A stretch of 64,000 nt of DNA from Veillonella rogosae JCM 15642. Lineage in GTDB: Bacteria; Bacillota; Negativicutes; Veillonellales; Veillonellaceae. Shown in pieces: positions 1 through 9,400 of the stretch. Numbering within the stretch: position 1 is the stretch's first letter; the number at the start of each line of letters is the position of its first letter. The translations under genes and the position numbers were made by a program. The notes beneath the pieces are model-generated. The model was not told the DNA's origin. It worked only from the letters and a program-made list of their open reading frames with translations, and did no database searches. Location of the stretch: NCBI RefSeq assembly GCF_002959775.1, contig NZ_PPCX01000012.1:113170-177169 (forward strand). The letters are read 5' to 3'.

Positions 1-542
1 CCAACTAAACCTTTAATAGCTTCTAACTCGATGATTTCTTTAGGTGCAGGAGATGCTACCACACGACGATAGCCACGACCAGAATCTTCTTTTACAACGT
101 AATCATAGTTCTTTTCTGCGTATTCAGCTTCTTCCTTAGTCATAAAGTGACCGATTGGTTTTGTAGGATTTTTGAAAGCTGGATCATTTTTATCAACAAG
201 TACTTGCGTAACCATTGTCATGGTTGGCAAATGTTCAATACCACGATTTAACAACTCTTCGTGAAGGGCATTTTGTAAATCATACCCGATATATGCTTGG
301 CTCATAGCCACACATACGGACAATGGTGTATTTGGTTGGCTTTCTACTTCACGTGTCAATGCAGCCATCGCATTGTTGATCATACCAATTTGAGGGCCAT
401 TGCCATGAGTTACAACTACATCGCAATCAGCTTCAACTAAGTCAACGATAGTTTTTGCTGTGCTTTTTACAGCAATTTTTTGTTCTGGAAGGGAATTACC
501 TAACGCATTCCCGCCTAACGCTACTACAACTCTTTTTCTCAT
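1..542 (-). CDS. arcC: Carbamate kinase, 3' part cut by window edge
   Basis: The readable part (about 180 N-terminal residues) starts MRKRVVVALGGNALGNS and contains the kinase glycine motif plus a VTHGNGPQIG segment, both typical of carbamate kinases of the amino acid kinase fold. The enzyme converts carbamoyl phosphate and ADP to ATP and carbamate. The start is supported by GAGG about 6 nt upstream. It is the last visible gene of an operon headed by a PAS regulator and dpaL, 76 nt downstream of ygeW, so it probably harvests ATP from carbamoyl phosphate made by that carbamoyltransferase rather than from the arginine deiminase route. The C-terminal half lies outside the window. Confidence 0.93.
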   Translation of the reverse strand, partial: MRKRVVVALGGNALGNSLPEQKIAVKSTAKTIVDLVEADCDVVVTHGNGPQIGMINNAMAALTREVESQPNTPLSVCVAMSQAYIGYDLQNALHEELLNRGIEHLPTMTMVTQVLVDKNDPAFKNPTKPIGHFMTKEEAEYAEKNYDYVVKEDSGRGYRRVVASPAPKEIIELEAIKGLV

Positions 543-618
543 GTTATTCCTCATAACAAATTACAAACAATTAAGAATAAAAAGGAGCCATCAACACGGA
601 TGGCCCCTAAACTTTACT

Positions 619-1812
619 TTACGGTTGAACGCGGTCAGTTCCCTTCCGTTCTAATTCTTTTAAAGTTTCTACAGGATTTTTGAATTTACTTAAGAAGATC
701 ATAGCTGCAATAACATATGGTTTGTAGCTTGCTTCTTTGTAAAGAGGTACGCGGTAGCGATCGAATACTGTTGCGTCTACTTCGCCTTCTTCACAACTTA
801 CACCTGTAATATCTGCTGGCAAGCAATGTAAGTAAAGAGCTTTGCCGTCTTTAGTGAGACTCATCATCTCTTCAGTACAAGCCCAATCTTTATGTTTACC
901 ATTTTCTTCAAGAAGAACTTTTTCTAATGCTTTAATGCCTTCATGGTCGTTATCGCCATACAATTTAGTACGTTTTTCCATAGCGCCGAATGGTGCCCAG
1001 CTCTTAGGATATACGATATCAGCATCTTTGAAAGCATCTTTCATGTCGTTAGTTTTACGGAAGGAGCCTCCACAAGCCTCAGCTTGTTTTTTAGCGATTT
1101 CTTCAACTTCTGGCATTACTTCATAGCCTTCTGGATGAGCTAATACAACTTCCATGCCAAGACGAGTGAACAAACCGATAGCACCTTGAGGTACGGATAA
1201 AGGTTTACCATAAGATGGGGAGTATGCCCAAGTCATAGCAAGTTTTTTACCTTTAAGATTTTCAACACCGCCGAACTCTTTGATGATATGAGCTGCGTCA
1301 GCCATGATTTGTGTAGGATGGTCGATATCACATTGTAAGTTTACAAGTGTAGGGCGTTGTTCTAATACGCCATCTTCATGACCTTCTTTAACTGCATCGG
1401 ATACTTCATGCATGTAAGCATTACCTTTACCAATGTACATGTCATCGCGAATACCGATAACGTCAGCCATGAAGGAGATCATGTTAGCTGTTTCACGAAC
1501 TGTTTCGCCGTGAGCAATTTGGGATTTACCTTCATCTAAGTCTTGAACTTCTAAACCTAAAAGGTTACAAGCGGAAGCAAAGGAGAAGCGAGTTCTTGTG
1601 GAATTATCACGGAATAAAGAAATGCCAAGGCCGCTGTCAAATACTTTAGTGGAGATATTGCGTTCTCTAAGAGCACGTAATGCATCAGCTACTGCCCAAA
1701 CACCTTGTAATTCGTCATCAGATTTTTCCCAAGTTAAGAAGAAATCTTCGCCGTACATTTTGCTAACGTCTAAGTTTTGTAAAGTTTCAATACTTTTATT
1801 GAAGTCTGTCAT
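619..1812 (-). CDS. ygeW: YgeW-type knotted carbamoyltransferase
   Basis: 397 residues, longer than ordinary ornithine carbamoyltransferases (about 310-335) and equal to the YgeW family length. Carbamoyl phosphate motifs are intact: FRDNSTRTR near residue 68, DHPTQ near 164 and LHCLPAD near 330. YgeW lacks ornithine carbamoyltransferase activity in known cases and its gene travels with ygeX (dpaL) and ygeY in clusters tied to anaerobic urate/purine breakdown. Here the gene sits between ygeY and carbamate kinase, which suggests it runs in the phosphorolytic direction, releasing carbamoyl phosphate from a ureido compound for ATP formation; the substrate is inferred. A distinct canonical argF exists at 43359-44369, so this one is not needed for arginine synthesis. 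Confidence 0.9.
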   Translation of the reverse strand: MTDFNKSIETLQNLDVSKMYGEDFFLTWEKSDDELQGVWAVADALRALRERNISTKVFDSGLGISLFRDNSTRTRFSFASACNLLGLEVQDLDEGKSQIAHGETVRETANMISFMADVIGIRDDMYIGKGNAYMHEVSDAVKEGHEDGVLEQRPTLVNLQCDIDHPTQIMADAAHIIKEFGGVENLKGKKLAMTWAYSPSYGKPLSVPQGAIGLFTRLGMEVVLAHPEGYEVMPEVEEIAKKQAEACGGSFRKTNDMKDAFKDADIVYPKSWAPFGAMEKRTKLYGDNDHEGIKALEKVLLEENGKHKDWACTEEMMSLTKDGKALYLHCLPADITGVSCEEGEVDATVFDRYRVPLYKEASYKPYVIAAMIFLSKFKNPVETLKELERKGTDRVQP

Positions 1813-1863
1813 CTGTAAGTCCTCTCTTTCAATTCCCTAAAGGGCTACTTAGAATCTAACTTT

Positions 1864-1899
1864 ATATGGTACCTCATCAAATGGTGAGGTACCATATGA
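1864..1899 (-). other. Intergenic hairpin between ygeY and ygeW
   Basis: An inverted repeat with arms TATGGTACCTCA and its complement encloses a short loop. It lies inside the operon, between the ygeY stop and the ygeW start. No run of T follows on the minus strand, so it does not look like an intrinsic terminator. It may stabilise or define the ends of the processed mRNA, or partly attenuate the downstream carbamoyltransferase/kinase genes. Confidence 0.6.
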
Positions 1900-1969
1900 A
1901 ATCCTTAATAATTAACTATTTTCTAGTTATATCCGTTTAAAATAGATCTAATTCAATTAATGTGTGATA

Positions 1970-3280
1970 TTAGTCTTTGCAGTATACGGATGGTAATAAT
2001 GCATATACAGCTGCACATGTAACAAGGTCTTGTTTCCATGTGATTTCGTTAGGAGCATGTGCTTGAGCTTCTGCGCCAGGACCGAAGCCGATGCAAGGGA
2101 TGCCGTTACGACCCATGATGGATACACCGTTAGTGGAGAATGTCCATTTATCAGTCAATGGGCGAGCTTTACGCATTTCAACTGTGTCTTCTGCACCGAT
2201 ACGTTCGTTGCCATACAAGCTAGTGTATGCTTCTTCCAAAGCTTCTGTTACTTTGTGATCTTTAGGAATTACCCAAGTTGGGAAGTAACATTCGATTGGA
2301 TAAGTTAAACCAGTCCAGGATGGACGAGCATATTCGTACATGGATACTTTCGCACCATATTTTTGAACATGTGGTAATGCTTCGATTTCTGCCAAGCAGG
2401 ATTGCCATGTTTCACCAGCAGTCATACGACGGTCCAAGGAAACGGCGCAGGAGTCAGCCACTGCACAACGGCTTGGGGAAGTGTAGAAGATTTGGGAAGT
2501 AGTTACAGTACCGCGACCTAAGAAGCGAGCTTCTTCGTAGTGGTCTGGGTTGAATTTAGGGTCAAGCATTTTTACAAGACCTTTAATTGCTGTGCTTTCA
2601 TCAGCAGAGTTAGCATTCAAGTCACGGATGTCTTGAAGAATATCTGCCATTTTGTAGATAGCGTTGTCACCGCGTTCTGGAGCAGAACCGTGGCAAGATA
2701 CGCCTTGTACGTCTACGCGGATTTCCATACGACCACGTTGACCACGGTAGATACCGCCGTCAGTTGGCTCAGTGGATACTACGAATTCAGGACGAATATT
2801 GCGTTCTTTAATCATGTATTCCCAGCAAAGACCATCGCAGTCTTCTTCTTGAACTGTACCTACAACAAGTACGCGATATTTATCGTTAAGAAGGCCTAAA
2901 TCTTTCATGATTTTAGCGCCGTATACAGCGGATACGATACCACCTAATTGGTCAGATACACCACGACCACCGATTTGTGTTTCATCTTCGAAACCTTCAT
3001 ATGGATCGAAGTTCCAGTTGTCACGGTTACCGATACCTACAGTATCAATATGAGCATCGAAAGCGATAAGAGTTTTACCAGAACCCATGTAACCAAGAAT
3101 GTTACCCATTGGGTCTACTTCAACTTCGTCGAAGCCAAGGTCTTTCATTTCTTTTTCAATGCGTTGAACGTGCTCTTTTTCTTCAGAACTTTCACCAGGG
3201 AAAGCTACAATTTCACGTAAAAATTTTGTCATCGCTGGGCCATAAGTTGCCGCTGCTTGTTTAATTGCTTGTAAATCCAT
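1970..3280 (-). CDS. ygeY: YgeY family M20 metallohydrolase
   Basis: 436 residues, an M20 peptidase-fold amidohydrolase. Visible metal-site residues are the FDAHIDTVG motif (His77, Asp79), the bridging Asp in RGVSDQLGG (about 110) and the QEEDCDG pair (Glu145/146). YgeY proteins are linked to selenium/molybdenum-dependent purine clusters and are thought to cleave a ureido or peptide-like intermediate. The gene lies 12 nt downstream of dpaL and ahead of ygeW, so it is co-transcribed with them. Removal of a carbamoyl group from a diureido intermediate is an inference from context. It is clearly different from the two other M20 hydrolases in this window (38566-39744 and 44402-45586). Confidence 0.9.
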   Translation of the reverse strand: MDLQAIKQAAATYGPAMTKFLREIVAFPGESSEEKEHVQRIEKEMKDLGFDEVEVDPMGNILGYMGSGKTLIAFDAHIDTVGIGNRDNWNFDPYEGFEDETQIGGRGVSDQLGGIVSAVYGAKIMKDLGLLNDKYRVLVVGTVQEEDCDGLCWEYMIKERNIRPEFVVSTEPTDGGIYRGQRGRMEIRVDVQGVSCHGSAPERGDNAIYKMADILQDIRDLNANSADESTAIKGLVKMLDPKFNPDHYEEARFLGRGTVTTSQIFYTSPSRCAVADSCAVSLDRRMTAGETWQSCLAEIEALPHVQKYGAKVSMYEYARPSWTGLTYPIECYFPTWVIPKDHKVTEALEEAYTSLYGNERIGAEDTVEMRKARPLTDKWTFSTNGVSIMGRNGIPCIGFGPGAEAQAHAPNEITWKQDLVTCAAVYALLPSVYCKD

Positions 3281-3292
3281 AATTAATGCCTC

Positions 3293-4504
3293 CTAACGAT
3301 CTTCACCGTACCACATAATGTTTTTATATCTTTCAGGGTCTGTATCACCTTCAGTGGAGAAACAGAGAACCTTTGAAGACGCATCTAATTCTAACTCTTT
3401 GCGTAAGTCTTCATATTCTGGCATTGTCATAAGTGCCATTACAAGACCTAATGGAACCGCACCAGACTCACCAGTTGTAATTGGAGTATCGCCTTTTATT
3501 GGTGCACCACCAACGCGCATACCTAAACGTGCTACCCAGTCTGGAGCAGATACGAATACGTCTGCGTGGTTTCTTAAGATATCCCAAGAAACTGTATTTG
3601 GTTCGCCACATGCTAAGCCTGCCATGATTGTTTCAAGGTCGCCTTCTACAATGCGAGGTTCCCCATCATCAGCTACAGCGCCTTTGTATAAGCAAGCTGC
3701 TGCTTCTGCTTCAACAACAACCAATTTAGGTTTTTTAGCTGCATTGCTATATAAGTTAGTGAAGTAACCTACTACGGAACCAGCAAGAGAACCTACACCA
3801 GCTTGTACGAATACATGAGTTGGAACTTTGCAGTTTTCAGCTTCTAATTGAGCTGCTGTTTCCATAGCCATTGTGCCATAGCCTTGCATGATCCAGTTTG
3901 GAATTTCTTCGTAACCTTCCCATGCCGTATCTTGAACTACAACACCATTTGGAACTTCTTTAGATTTTTTAGTTGCTAGGCGTACACATTCATCGTAGTT
4001 GAATTCTTCGATTGTTACTGTAGCGCCTTCATTTTCGATTTGTTTTCTGCGGTATTCTGTAGAGCCTTTTGGCATAAATACTACAGATTTTTGACCTAAT
4101 TTATTTGCAGCCCATGCTACGCCGCGACCGTGGTTACCATCAGTTGCAGTGAAGAATGTAGCTTGGCCGAATTCTTCTTTTAATTTTGCAGATGTTAATA
4201 CCTCATATGGTACATCTTCAACTGTTTTACCAAGTTGTTGAGCCACATATTTACCCATCGCATAAGAACCGCCCAACACTTTGAAAGCATTTAGACCAAA
4301 GCGATAGGACTCATCTTTTACGAAGAGAGAATCAACACCGATATGAGATGCTAAATTTTTAAGTGAAACAAGTGGAGTTACCGTATATTGCGGGAAACTT
4401 TCGTGAAACGCTTTAGCTTTCTTAATTTCTCTAACATCCATAACCGACAAAAACTTGTCGCTAGATGGTGCCATCGTATTACGTTTCCACTGAATTCGTT
4501 CCAT
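3293..4504 (-). CDS. dpaL: 2,3-diaminopropionate ammonia-lyase
   Basis: 403 residues, the usual length of DpaL/YgeX. This fold-type II PLP enzyme converts 2,3-diaminopropionate to pyruvate and two ammonia. The PLP lysine sits in LNAFKVLGGSYA (about Lys75), the catalytic aspartate in ATDGNHGRG (about Asp122), and glycine-rich phosphate-binding segments follow. It starts 9 nt after the stop of the regulator gene and is followed 12 nt later by ygeY. With ygeW and carbamate kinase it forms a compact route from ureido-substituted diaminopropionate to pyruvate, ammonia and ATP. Confidence 0.93.
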   Translation of the reverse strand: MERIQWKRNTMAPSSDKFLSVMDVREIKKAKAFHESFPQYTVTPLVSLKNLASHIGVDSLFVKDESYRFGLNAFKVLGGSYAMGKYVAQQLGKTVEDVPYEVLTSAKLKEEFGQATFFTATDGNHGRGVAWAANKLGQKSVVFMPKGSTEYRRKQIENEGATVTIEEFNYDECVRLATKKSKEVPNGVVVQDTAWEGYEEIPNWIMQGYGTMAMETAAQLEAENCKVPTHVFVQAGVGSLAGSVVGYFTNLYSNAAKKPKLVVVEAEAAACLYKGAVADDGEPRIVEGDLETIMAGLACGEPNTVSWDILRNHADVFVSAPDWVARLGMRVGGAPIKGDTPITTGESGAVPLGLVMALMTMPEYEDLRKELELDASSKVLCFSTEGDTDPERYKNIMWYGEDR

Positions 4505-4513
4505 ATTTGCCTC

Positions 4514-5146
4514 CTAGGATTCTTCCTTTACAGTATTTAAATCACTATAAAGGGTAAACTTAGAAATATTAAAATACTCTGCTATCTTCTCTGAAGATTT
4601 AGAGATAAGAAAAGCCCCTTTTTCATTTAAGTAGGTAATTGCTTTAAGACGTTCCACCTTACTCATGAGTGGCCCAGGTTTCCCCACTAAACGTTCTGCT
4701 TCTAGTAATAAATCATCTAATAGTTCTGACACGCTTGTAGTAATTTTTTCAACAGATCCAGCATCACCTTGACCTGTATTTACTAAACTATCCAAAGCCC
4801 GATGCATCATAACTAGCTCGGTTATGTCTTGGTTAATCCCTAGCAAGTAGGCTATGCACCCCTTATCATCACGGATATACATAGTAGATGATTTTAATAT
4901 TCGACCATCCTTAGTTTTTGTAAGGTAACCGAATCGACCTTCGCTACCGTCGTCATAACTTAGTACATCTAAAACGGCATGAGATGGTCCATCGCCAACA
5001 TGACGATTAGTTATGGTACCATTTTCAATATATACAAGTGATGTATCGATATCACGCTGCAAGTCGTGAATCAATACCTCACAAGAAGGCCCAAATTGAA
5101 CGGCCAACCCATGAGCTATCACCTGTAATCGTTCTAGTGTACTCAT
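4514..5146 (-). CDS. YheO/DauR-like PAS-HTH transcriptional regulator
   Basis: 210 residues. The N-terminal ~110 residues match the YheO-like PAS domain (PAS_6: AVQFGPSCEVLIHDL start, SSTMYIRD and LLGINQDIT segments) and the C-terminal ~60 residues the accompanying helix-turn-helix (KGAFLISKSSEKIAEYFNISKFTLYSDLN). Such regulators sense small metabolites, as DauR does for D-arginine. It is the first gene of the dpaL-ygeY-ygeW-arcC operon, nine bases ahead of dpaL, so it most likely controls that operon and itself. The palindromes around 5252-5279 near its promoter are candidate binding sites. Confidence 0.85.
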   Translation of the reverse strand: MSTLERLQVIAHGLAVQFGPSCEVLIHDLQRDIDTSLVYIENGTITNRHVGDGPSHAVLDVLSYDDGSEGRFGYLTKTKDGRILKSSTMYIRDDKGCIAYLLGINQDITELVMMHRALDSLVNTGQGDAGSVEKITTSVSELLDDLLLEAERLVGKPGPLMSKVERLKAITYLNEKGAFLISKSSEKIAEYFNISKFTLYSDLNTVKEES

Positions 5147-5251
5147 AAAATAACCTTCCTCTCATCGGTATTGGTTACTATTTTGTGGACTGAAAGCTTC
5201 AGCCTCCGAATTAATTAGTATGTTGAGATTCATTCTAACTAATTTTGTAGC

Positions 5252-5311
5252 AACCTAATTTTTTGTTAGGTTCCCTAACTTGATTATAGTTCTATGTGCA
5301 CAAAAATGCAA
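5252..5311 (-). promoter_or_regulatory. Promoter and candidate operator of the dpaL operon
   Basis: On the minus strand a perfect -10 hexamer TATAAT occupies 5283-5288, with only a weak -35 about 17 nt upstream. Just downstream, around the expected transcription start, lies the palindrome GTTAGG-TTC-CCTAAC (5265-5279) and a further half site AACCTAA at 5252-5258, giving three CCTAA/TTAGG half sites in 28 nt. Overlap with the start point suggests an operator, presumably for the PAS-HTH protein encoded first in the operon. Function is inferred. Confidence 0.45.
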
Positions 5312-5602
5312 CGACAATATGCATCAAAGTTATTTGTAATTATGCAAGCATATTCATCAATAGCGAAGAACATATATAAACATTGTGTTTTTCATCATAT
5401 TATTTTTTAGTTATCATTTTTTTTGATAAGCAAGAGATAACATCTTGCAAAAATAAATAATATGGAATTCTATAGAAGTAATGCGTGTTCTTCATATCTA
5501 TATCGGGATTTATATATATGCTTTATAAATATTCTTTGTATTCATTAGAAAGAAATTTTTCGTTCTAATTGAAACATTGATGTTATATATAATAAATGTA
5601 AA
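5312..5602. other. AT-rich intergenic region without recognisable gene
   Basis: Roughly 290 bases between the dpaL promoter and the flavodoxin terminator. The sequence is very AT-rich with short repeated A/T runs. I see no open frame with a ribosome binding site, no RNA gene and no strong palindrome. Confidence 0.5.
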
Positions 5603-5640
5603 AAAAGCTGTAATAACGAATTTATCGTTATTACAGCCTT
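5603..5640 (-). terminator. Intrinsic terminator after flavodoxin
   Basis: Stem GCTGTAATAACGA paired with its exact complement, a short loop, then a run of T on the minus strand. It lies 21 nt after the flavodoxin stop codon and ends the DUF3793-flavodoxin unit. Confidence 0.85.
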
Positions 5641-5660
5641 TGTATATTGTTGAGATCAAA

Positions 5661-6080
5661 TTAAGCGTTCGCTAAAGTTTTACCTAATTCTTGGCATTGA
5701 GCTTTACCATCATCATCAGGTTCACCTAAAAGTGCTACGCCATCAGCTACTAATTCACCACCAGCATCTTTAATGCGAGTGCCCCAGTCTTCTAACCAAG
5801 TGCCACCCCAACCATAGGAGCCAAAGATTGCTACTTTTTTACCACCCAATTTAGCTTCTAATTCTGTATAGAATGGTTCAAATTCGCCTTCTTCTAATTG
5901 TTCTGCACCCATATCAGCACAGCCAAGAGCTAGTTTTTCGTAAGCTGCTGCGTCATCTACGGATACTTCAGAAACAGATTTAACTTCAACTTCTTGACCT
6001 GCAGCTTTGATACCTTCAGCTACTGCTTGAGCCATTTGTTCTGTGTTGCCTGTACCGGACCAATAAATTACACCAATCAT
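5661..6080 (-). CDS. Flavodoxin
   Basis: 139 residues, a short-chain flavodoxin. The FMN phosphate-binding loop SGTGNTEQMA is at residues 9-18 and an aromatic loop around FGSYGWGGTWLEDW (about 86-99) should flank the isoalloxazine ring; the protein is acidic. It carries electrons in place of ferredoxin, typically when iron is scarce. It lies 10 nt downstream of a DUF3793 gene, and the pair is preceded by a Fur-like palindrome at 6695-6716, which fits iron-responsive expression. Confidence 0.9.
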   Translation of the reverse strand: MIGVIYWSGTGNTEQMAQAVAEGIKAAGQEVEVKSVSEVSVDDAAAYEKLALGCADMGAEQLEEGEFEPFYTELEAKLGGKKVAIFGSYGWGGTWLEDWGTRIKDAGGELVADGVALLGEPDDDGKAQCQELGKTLANA

Positions 6081-6090
6081 CTTGTACCTC

Positions 6091-6657
6091 CTAGGCCGTT
6101 CTTGCGACCAATGAACTAAATGTTTTTCCCAACATCAATTGAGTTTGACAAAAATTACGACATGCTTTGTAACATAAGAAAGAGCGCTTTGCATCTACCA
6201 CATCATGATAAACTTTCCACTCTCCACACATATGGTATCCGTTGCCACGACGAGAAATGAAATATTTCACATCTTTTAATGGATAACCTAGAAATACGCC
6301 GATTTCATGTGGAAAATCAATACTCGCTTCCATACGATATCTTAAATGCTCAAGCATCTCCATAATGCTCATGCGATCATGATAACCGTAAGCTTTCAAA
6401 AATGTCATCACCGCAGGTTGCCGTACATAGTCTCGTAATTGCTTCTCACGGAATACCAATAACAGTCTACGCGCTTTACAGCGACATAATTCAAAGAAGA
6501 ACAATCCTTTTTCATTGAACTCTTTATTATATTCTGTCAATACAAATTGGATTTGTTCATTCATGTCCCGTGGAATAGAAACCAAATTCGAAAGCTTAAT
6601 CCCTCGAATTGCCGGTGCACAATGATATCCAATGATATGGTCAATTGAATTCATCAT
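6091..6657 (-). CDS. DUF3793 family protein
   Basis: 188 residues from the preferred start. Features are LFFFELCRCKARRLLLVFRE in the centre, a FPHEIGVFLGYPLKDVKYFI segment and a Cys-containing C-terminal third (SFLCYKACRNFCQTQ), all typical of DUF3793, whose function is unknown. Upstream in-frame ATG codons exist (6678), but the codon at 6655-6657 has GCAGG at good spacing. The gene is co-transcribed with flavodoxin, a pairing I recognise from other anaerobic Firmicutes, which suggests a role in iron limitation or flavodoxin function. No catalytic motif is evident. Confidence 0.8.
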   Translation of the reverse strand: MMNSIDHIIGYHCAPAIRGIKLSNLVSIPRDMNEQIQFVLTEYNKEFNEKGLFFFELCRCKARRLLLVFREKQLRDYVRQPAVMTFLKAYGYHDRMSIMEMLEHLRYRMEASIDFPHEIGVFLGYPLKDVKYFISRRGNGYHMCGEWKVYHDVVDAKRSFLCYKACRNFCQTQLMLGKTFSSLVARTA

Positions 6658-6694
6658 AATAGTACCTGCCTGTTGCACATCGTTAGAATTCTCT

Positions 6695-6716
6695 CTAATG
6701 AGAATAATTCCTATAC
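6695..6716 (-). promoter_or_regulatory. Fur/PerR-like operator upstream of DUF3793-flavodoxin
   Basis: A 7-1-7 style imperfect palindrome, TGAGAAT-A-ATTCCTA, resembles Bacillus Fur (TGATAAT-N-ATTATCA) and PerR boxes. It is about 40 nt upstream of the DUF3793 start. A near copy (19 of 22 bases) lies upstream of the DyP peroxidase at 16800-16821. Confidence 0.45.
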
Positions 6717-6779
6717 GCCCATAGTACTCTTGATGAGAAAAATTGTCAAGAATAATTGATATATATTTTCAATAATTAT

Positions 6780-7415
6780 TTATTTTTTGGCATTAAGTAA
6801 ACCTTTAACTTTAGGGAAAACCGTAGCATCATTAGCCTCATCAATAGCGATAAAACGTGCATTAGGGCCTGTATATTTATCTTCAGAAAGATTAATATGC
6901 AAGATTTCATTATAAGAATTATTATTAGCTATGCTTTTATATTTTAATGTACCCTCATAGGCATTACCTTGTTTTACTAATGGTTTTACTACTGTAAAAG
7001 TACCAAGTACCGGGCTATCCCCCTTGTTAATAGCAGCTGCTAATGCACCAAGGGCAGATGGATCAGTATTTACATGTTTTGTTTCACTTATGCGACTGGA
7101 TAACTGTTTACCTAATACTACATTAGCATACACTGCATAATGCATTTCATTTTCGTTTTTAATATTTAATGTATATACATCTGCAGAAGTTGCACCTGCT
7201 TCAACAAGAACAGACTTTACATCCTTTTTAGCATCTCCAGCAAATAGAGCTTTAGGATTGTTCGGATACACGGCAACACCTTCAGGCAATTTAACACCTT
7301 GGTATGTTACCGTTTGGCTTCTATTCAAAATAGACTTAATATTCGCTGCAGAACCAACAGCTGGTACAGATACTAATACAGCTGCTGCCGTAGCAAGTAA
7401 TACTAATTTTTTCAT
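6780..7415 (-). CDS. Secreted protein of unknown function
   Basis: 211 residues. The start at 7415 has GAGGAG close upstream and opens a clean signal peptide (MKKLVLLATAAAVLVSVPAVGSAA, cleavage near residue 23); an in-frame extension to 7508 would bury this signal and is rejected. The mature protein of about 188 residues has alternating hydrophobic patterns suggesting beta structure (VTYQGVKLPEGVAVYP, YAVYANVVLGKQL). No catalytic motif or cysteine pair stands out and I do not recognise the family. It probably acts in the periplasm. It stands alone between the DUF3793 operon and glnS, each transcribed separately. Confidence 0.75.
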   Translation of the reverse strand: MKKLVLLATAAAVLVSVPAVGSAANIKSILNRSQTVTYQGVKLPEGVAVYPNNPKALFAGDAKKDVKSVLVEAGATSADVYTLNIKNENEMHYAVYANVVLGKQLSSRISETKHVNTDPSALGALAAAINKGDSPVLGTFTVVKPLVKQGNAYEGTLKYKSIANNNSYNEILHINLSEDKYTGPNARFIAIDEANDATVFPKVKGLLNAKK

Positions 7416-7569
7416 AGTTCTCCTCAACGAAACATGTTCATAATACATTATCAATACAACAACAAGAGGTGACTCTAACAATGGGCTACAATTTCTAACA
7501 ACAACCATAGGTTAAAGGTCTCTAATAATCTATTACGAACAAATTATCTCTAATAACAACACAGTATTA

Positions 7570-7600
7570 AAGAACCGCCCACCGAGGGGCGGTTCTTTAG
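7570..7600 (-). terminator. Terminator after glnS
   Basis: Stem AGAACCGCCC / GGGCGGTTCT with short loop and T-rich flank, 30 nt after the glnS stop codon. Confidence 0.85.
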
Positions 7601-7629
7601 CATCATGGTTAGCTACCACGAATACAATA

Positions 7630-9333
7630 TTATTTCTTTTGTTCTTTAGCCCAGCTATCGCGCAAACCAACAATACGGTTCATTACGATATGTTCAGGAG
7701 TGCTATCTTTATCAGTTACAAAGTAACCTTGGCGTAAGAATTGGAAACGATCGCCAGGCACAGTTGTAGCAAGACAAGCTTCACCTTTACTATTGAATAC
7801 TTGTAAGGACTCATGATTGAAGTCACCTAAGAAGTCTTTACCGTCAGAGTCTTCTTTGAGCAAGTAATCATACAAGCGGGACTCGATATCTACTGCAGTA
7901 GATGCTTCAACCCAGTGCAATGTACCTTTAACTTTACGCGTGCAACCACTGCCGCTCTTAGTTTCAGGATCATATGTACAGTGAATTTCTGTAATATTAC
8001 CATTCTCGTCTTTAATAACGTCAGTACATGTAATGAAATAAGCACCTTTTAAGCGTACTTCTTTACCTGGTGCCAAACGGAAGAATTTCTTAACTGGCTC
8101 TTCCATAAAATCATTACGTTCGATATAGATTTCACGACCAAATACAACTTCACGGTTGCCAAGTTCTTCGTTTTCAGGGTTATTTTCAACTGTTACAAGT
8201 TCTGTTTGACCTTCTGGATAGTTTGTAATAACAACTTTCACAGGATCAATTACAACCATCGGACGCATAGCCTTGAGTTTCAAGTCCTCACGGATACAGA
8301 ACTCAAGCAATGCAATATCTACAATACTGTCAGCCTTAGCTACACCAATGCGGTCACAGAAATCACGAATCGCTTCTGGAGTGTAACCACGACGGCGTAA
8401 GCCGGAAATAGTAGGCATACGAGGATCATCCCAACCAGCTACAAGGCCAGCCTCAACAAGAGCGCGCAATTTACGTTTAGACATAACCATCTTAGTTACA
8501 TTTAAGCGAGCAAACTCAATTTGTTGTGGAATTTCAGTGTCGTCCCAGTCCTCTAATATCCAATCATATAATGGGCGATGAACTTCGAACTCTAATGTAC
8601 AAATAGAATGTGTAATACGTTCAATAGCATCTTCAATAGGATGAGCATAGTCGTACATAGGGTAAATTACCCATTCATTACCTGTATTGTGATGTTCAGC
8701 TTTTACAATACGATAAATAACAGGGTCACGCATAACGATATTAGGATGTGCCATGTCGATTTTTGCACGCAACACCTTTTCACCATCATCGTACTTACCG
8801 TCTTTCATTTCTTCGAAGAGTTTCAAGTTTTCTTCTACGCTACGCTCACGATAAGGGCTATTGATACCAGGTGTAGAGTAATCGCCACGAGTTTGTTTAA
8901 TTTCCTCTGCAGTTTGGTCATCTACATAAGCTTTGCCAAGAGTAATCAATTTCTTAGCATATTCGTACATTTCACCGAAGTAGTCGGATGCATAGCGAAC
9001 CTCGCCATCCCATTCAAAGCCGAGCCATTTTACATCTTCCATGATGGAGTTTACGTATTCAATATCTTCTTTTGTTGGGTTTGTATCATCAAAACGAAGA
9101 TTTGTTAAGCCATTGTACTGTTTGCCAATACCAAAGTTAAGGCAAATAGATTTAGCATGGCCAATGTGTAAGTAGCCATTTGGTTCTGGCGGGAAGCGTG
9201 TTAATACACGACCACCGTATTTACCAGTTTCGTTATCTTTGTTGATGATAGCTTCTATAAAGTTAACAGATACAACTTCTTCAGGAGCTACAGTTCTTTC
9301 AATGTCTTTATGTTCCACCGTTCTTACCTCCAT
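7630..9333 (-). CDS. glnS: Glutaminyl-tRNA synthetase
   Basis: 567 residues, the normal length for bacterial GlnRS. The class I signature is [17 protein letters not shown] (about residues 46-62) and the KMSKS-like loop reads VMSKRKL. The tRNA-contact region ([24 protein letters not shown]) and a complete beta-barrel anticodon-binding C-terminus are present. It charges tRNA-Gln in the cytoplasm; its presence indicates direct charging rather than sole reliance on the GatCAB route. It follows the D-2-hydroxyacid dehydrogenase gene by 67 nt and may share its transcript. No T-box leader is visible. Confidence 0.97.
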   Translation of the reverse strand: MEVRTVEHKDIERTVAPEEVVSVNFIEAIINKDNETGKYGGRVLTRFPPEPNGYLHIGHAKSICLNFGIGKQYNGLTNLRFDDTNPTKEDIEYVNSIMEDVKWLGFEWDGEVRYASDYFGEMYEYAKKLITLGKAYVDDQTAEEIKQTRGDYSTPGINSPYRERSVEENLKLFEEMKDGKYDDGEKVLRAKIDMAHPNIVMRDPVIYRIVKAEHHNTGNEWVIYPMYDYAHPIEDAIERITHSICTLEFEVHRPLYDWILEDWDDTEIPQQIEFARLNVTKMVMSKRKLRALVEAGLVAGWDDPRMPTISGLRRRGYTPEAIRDFCDRIGVAKADSIVDIALLEFCIREDLKLKAMRPMVVIDPVKVVITNYPEGQTELVTVENNPENEELGNREVVFGREIYIERNDFMEEPVKKFFRLAPGKEVRLKGAYFITCTDVIKDENGNITEIHCTYDPETKSGSGCTRKVKGTLHWVEASTAVDIESRLYDYLLKEDSDGKDFLGDFNHESLQVFNSKGEACLATTVPGDRFQFLRQGYFVTDKDSTPEHIVMNRIVGLRDSWAKEQKK

Positions 9334-9400
9334 AGGATAAATATTCTTTTATTTTACCATATTTTGCATAAAACCGCATATTTTTTAAGGTCTTATCATT

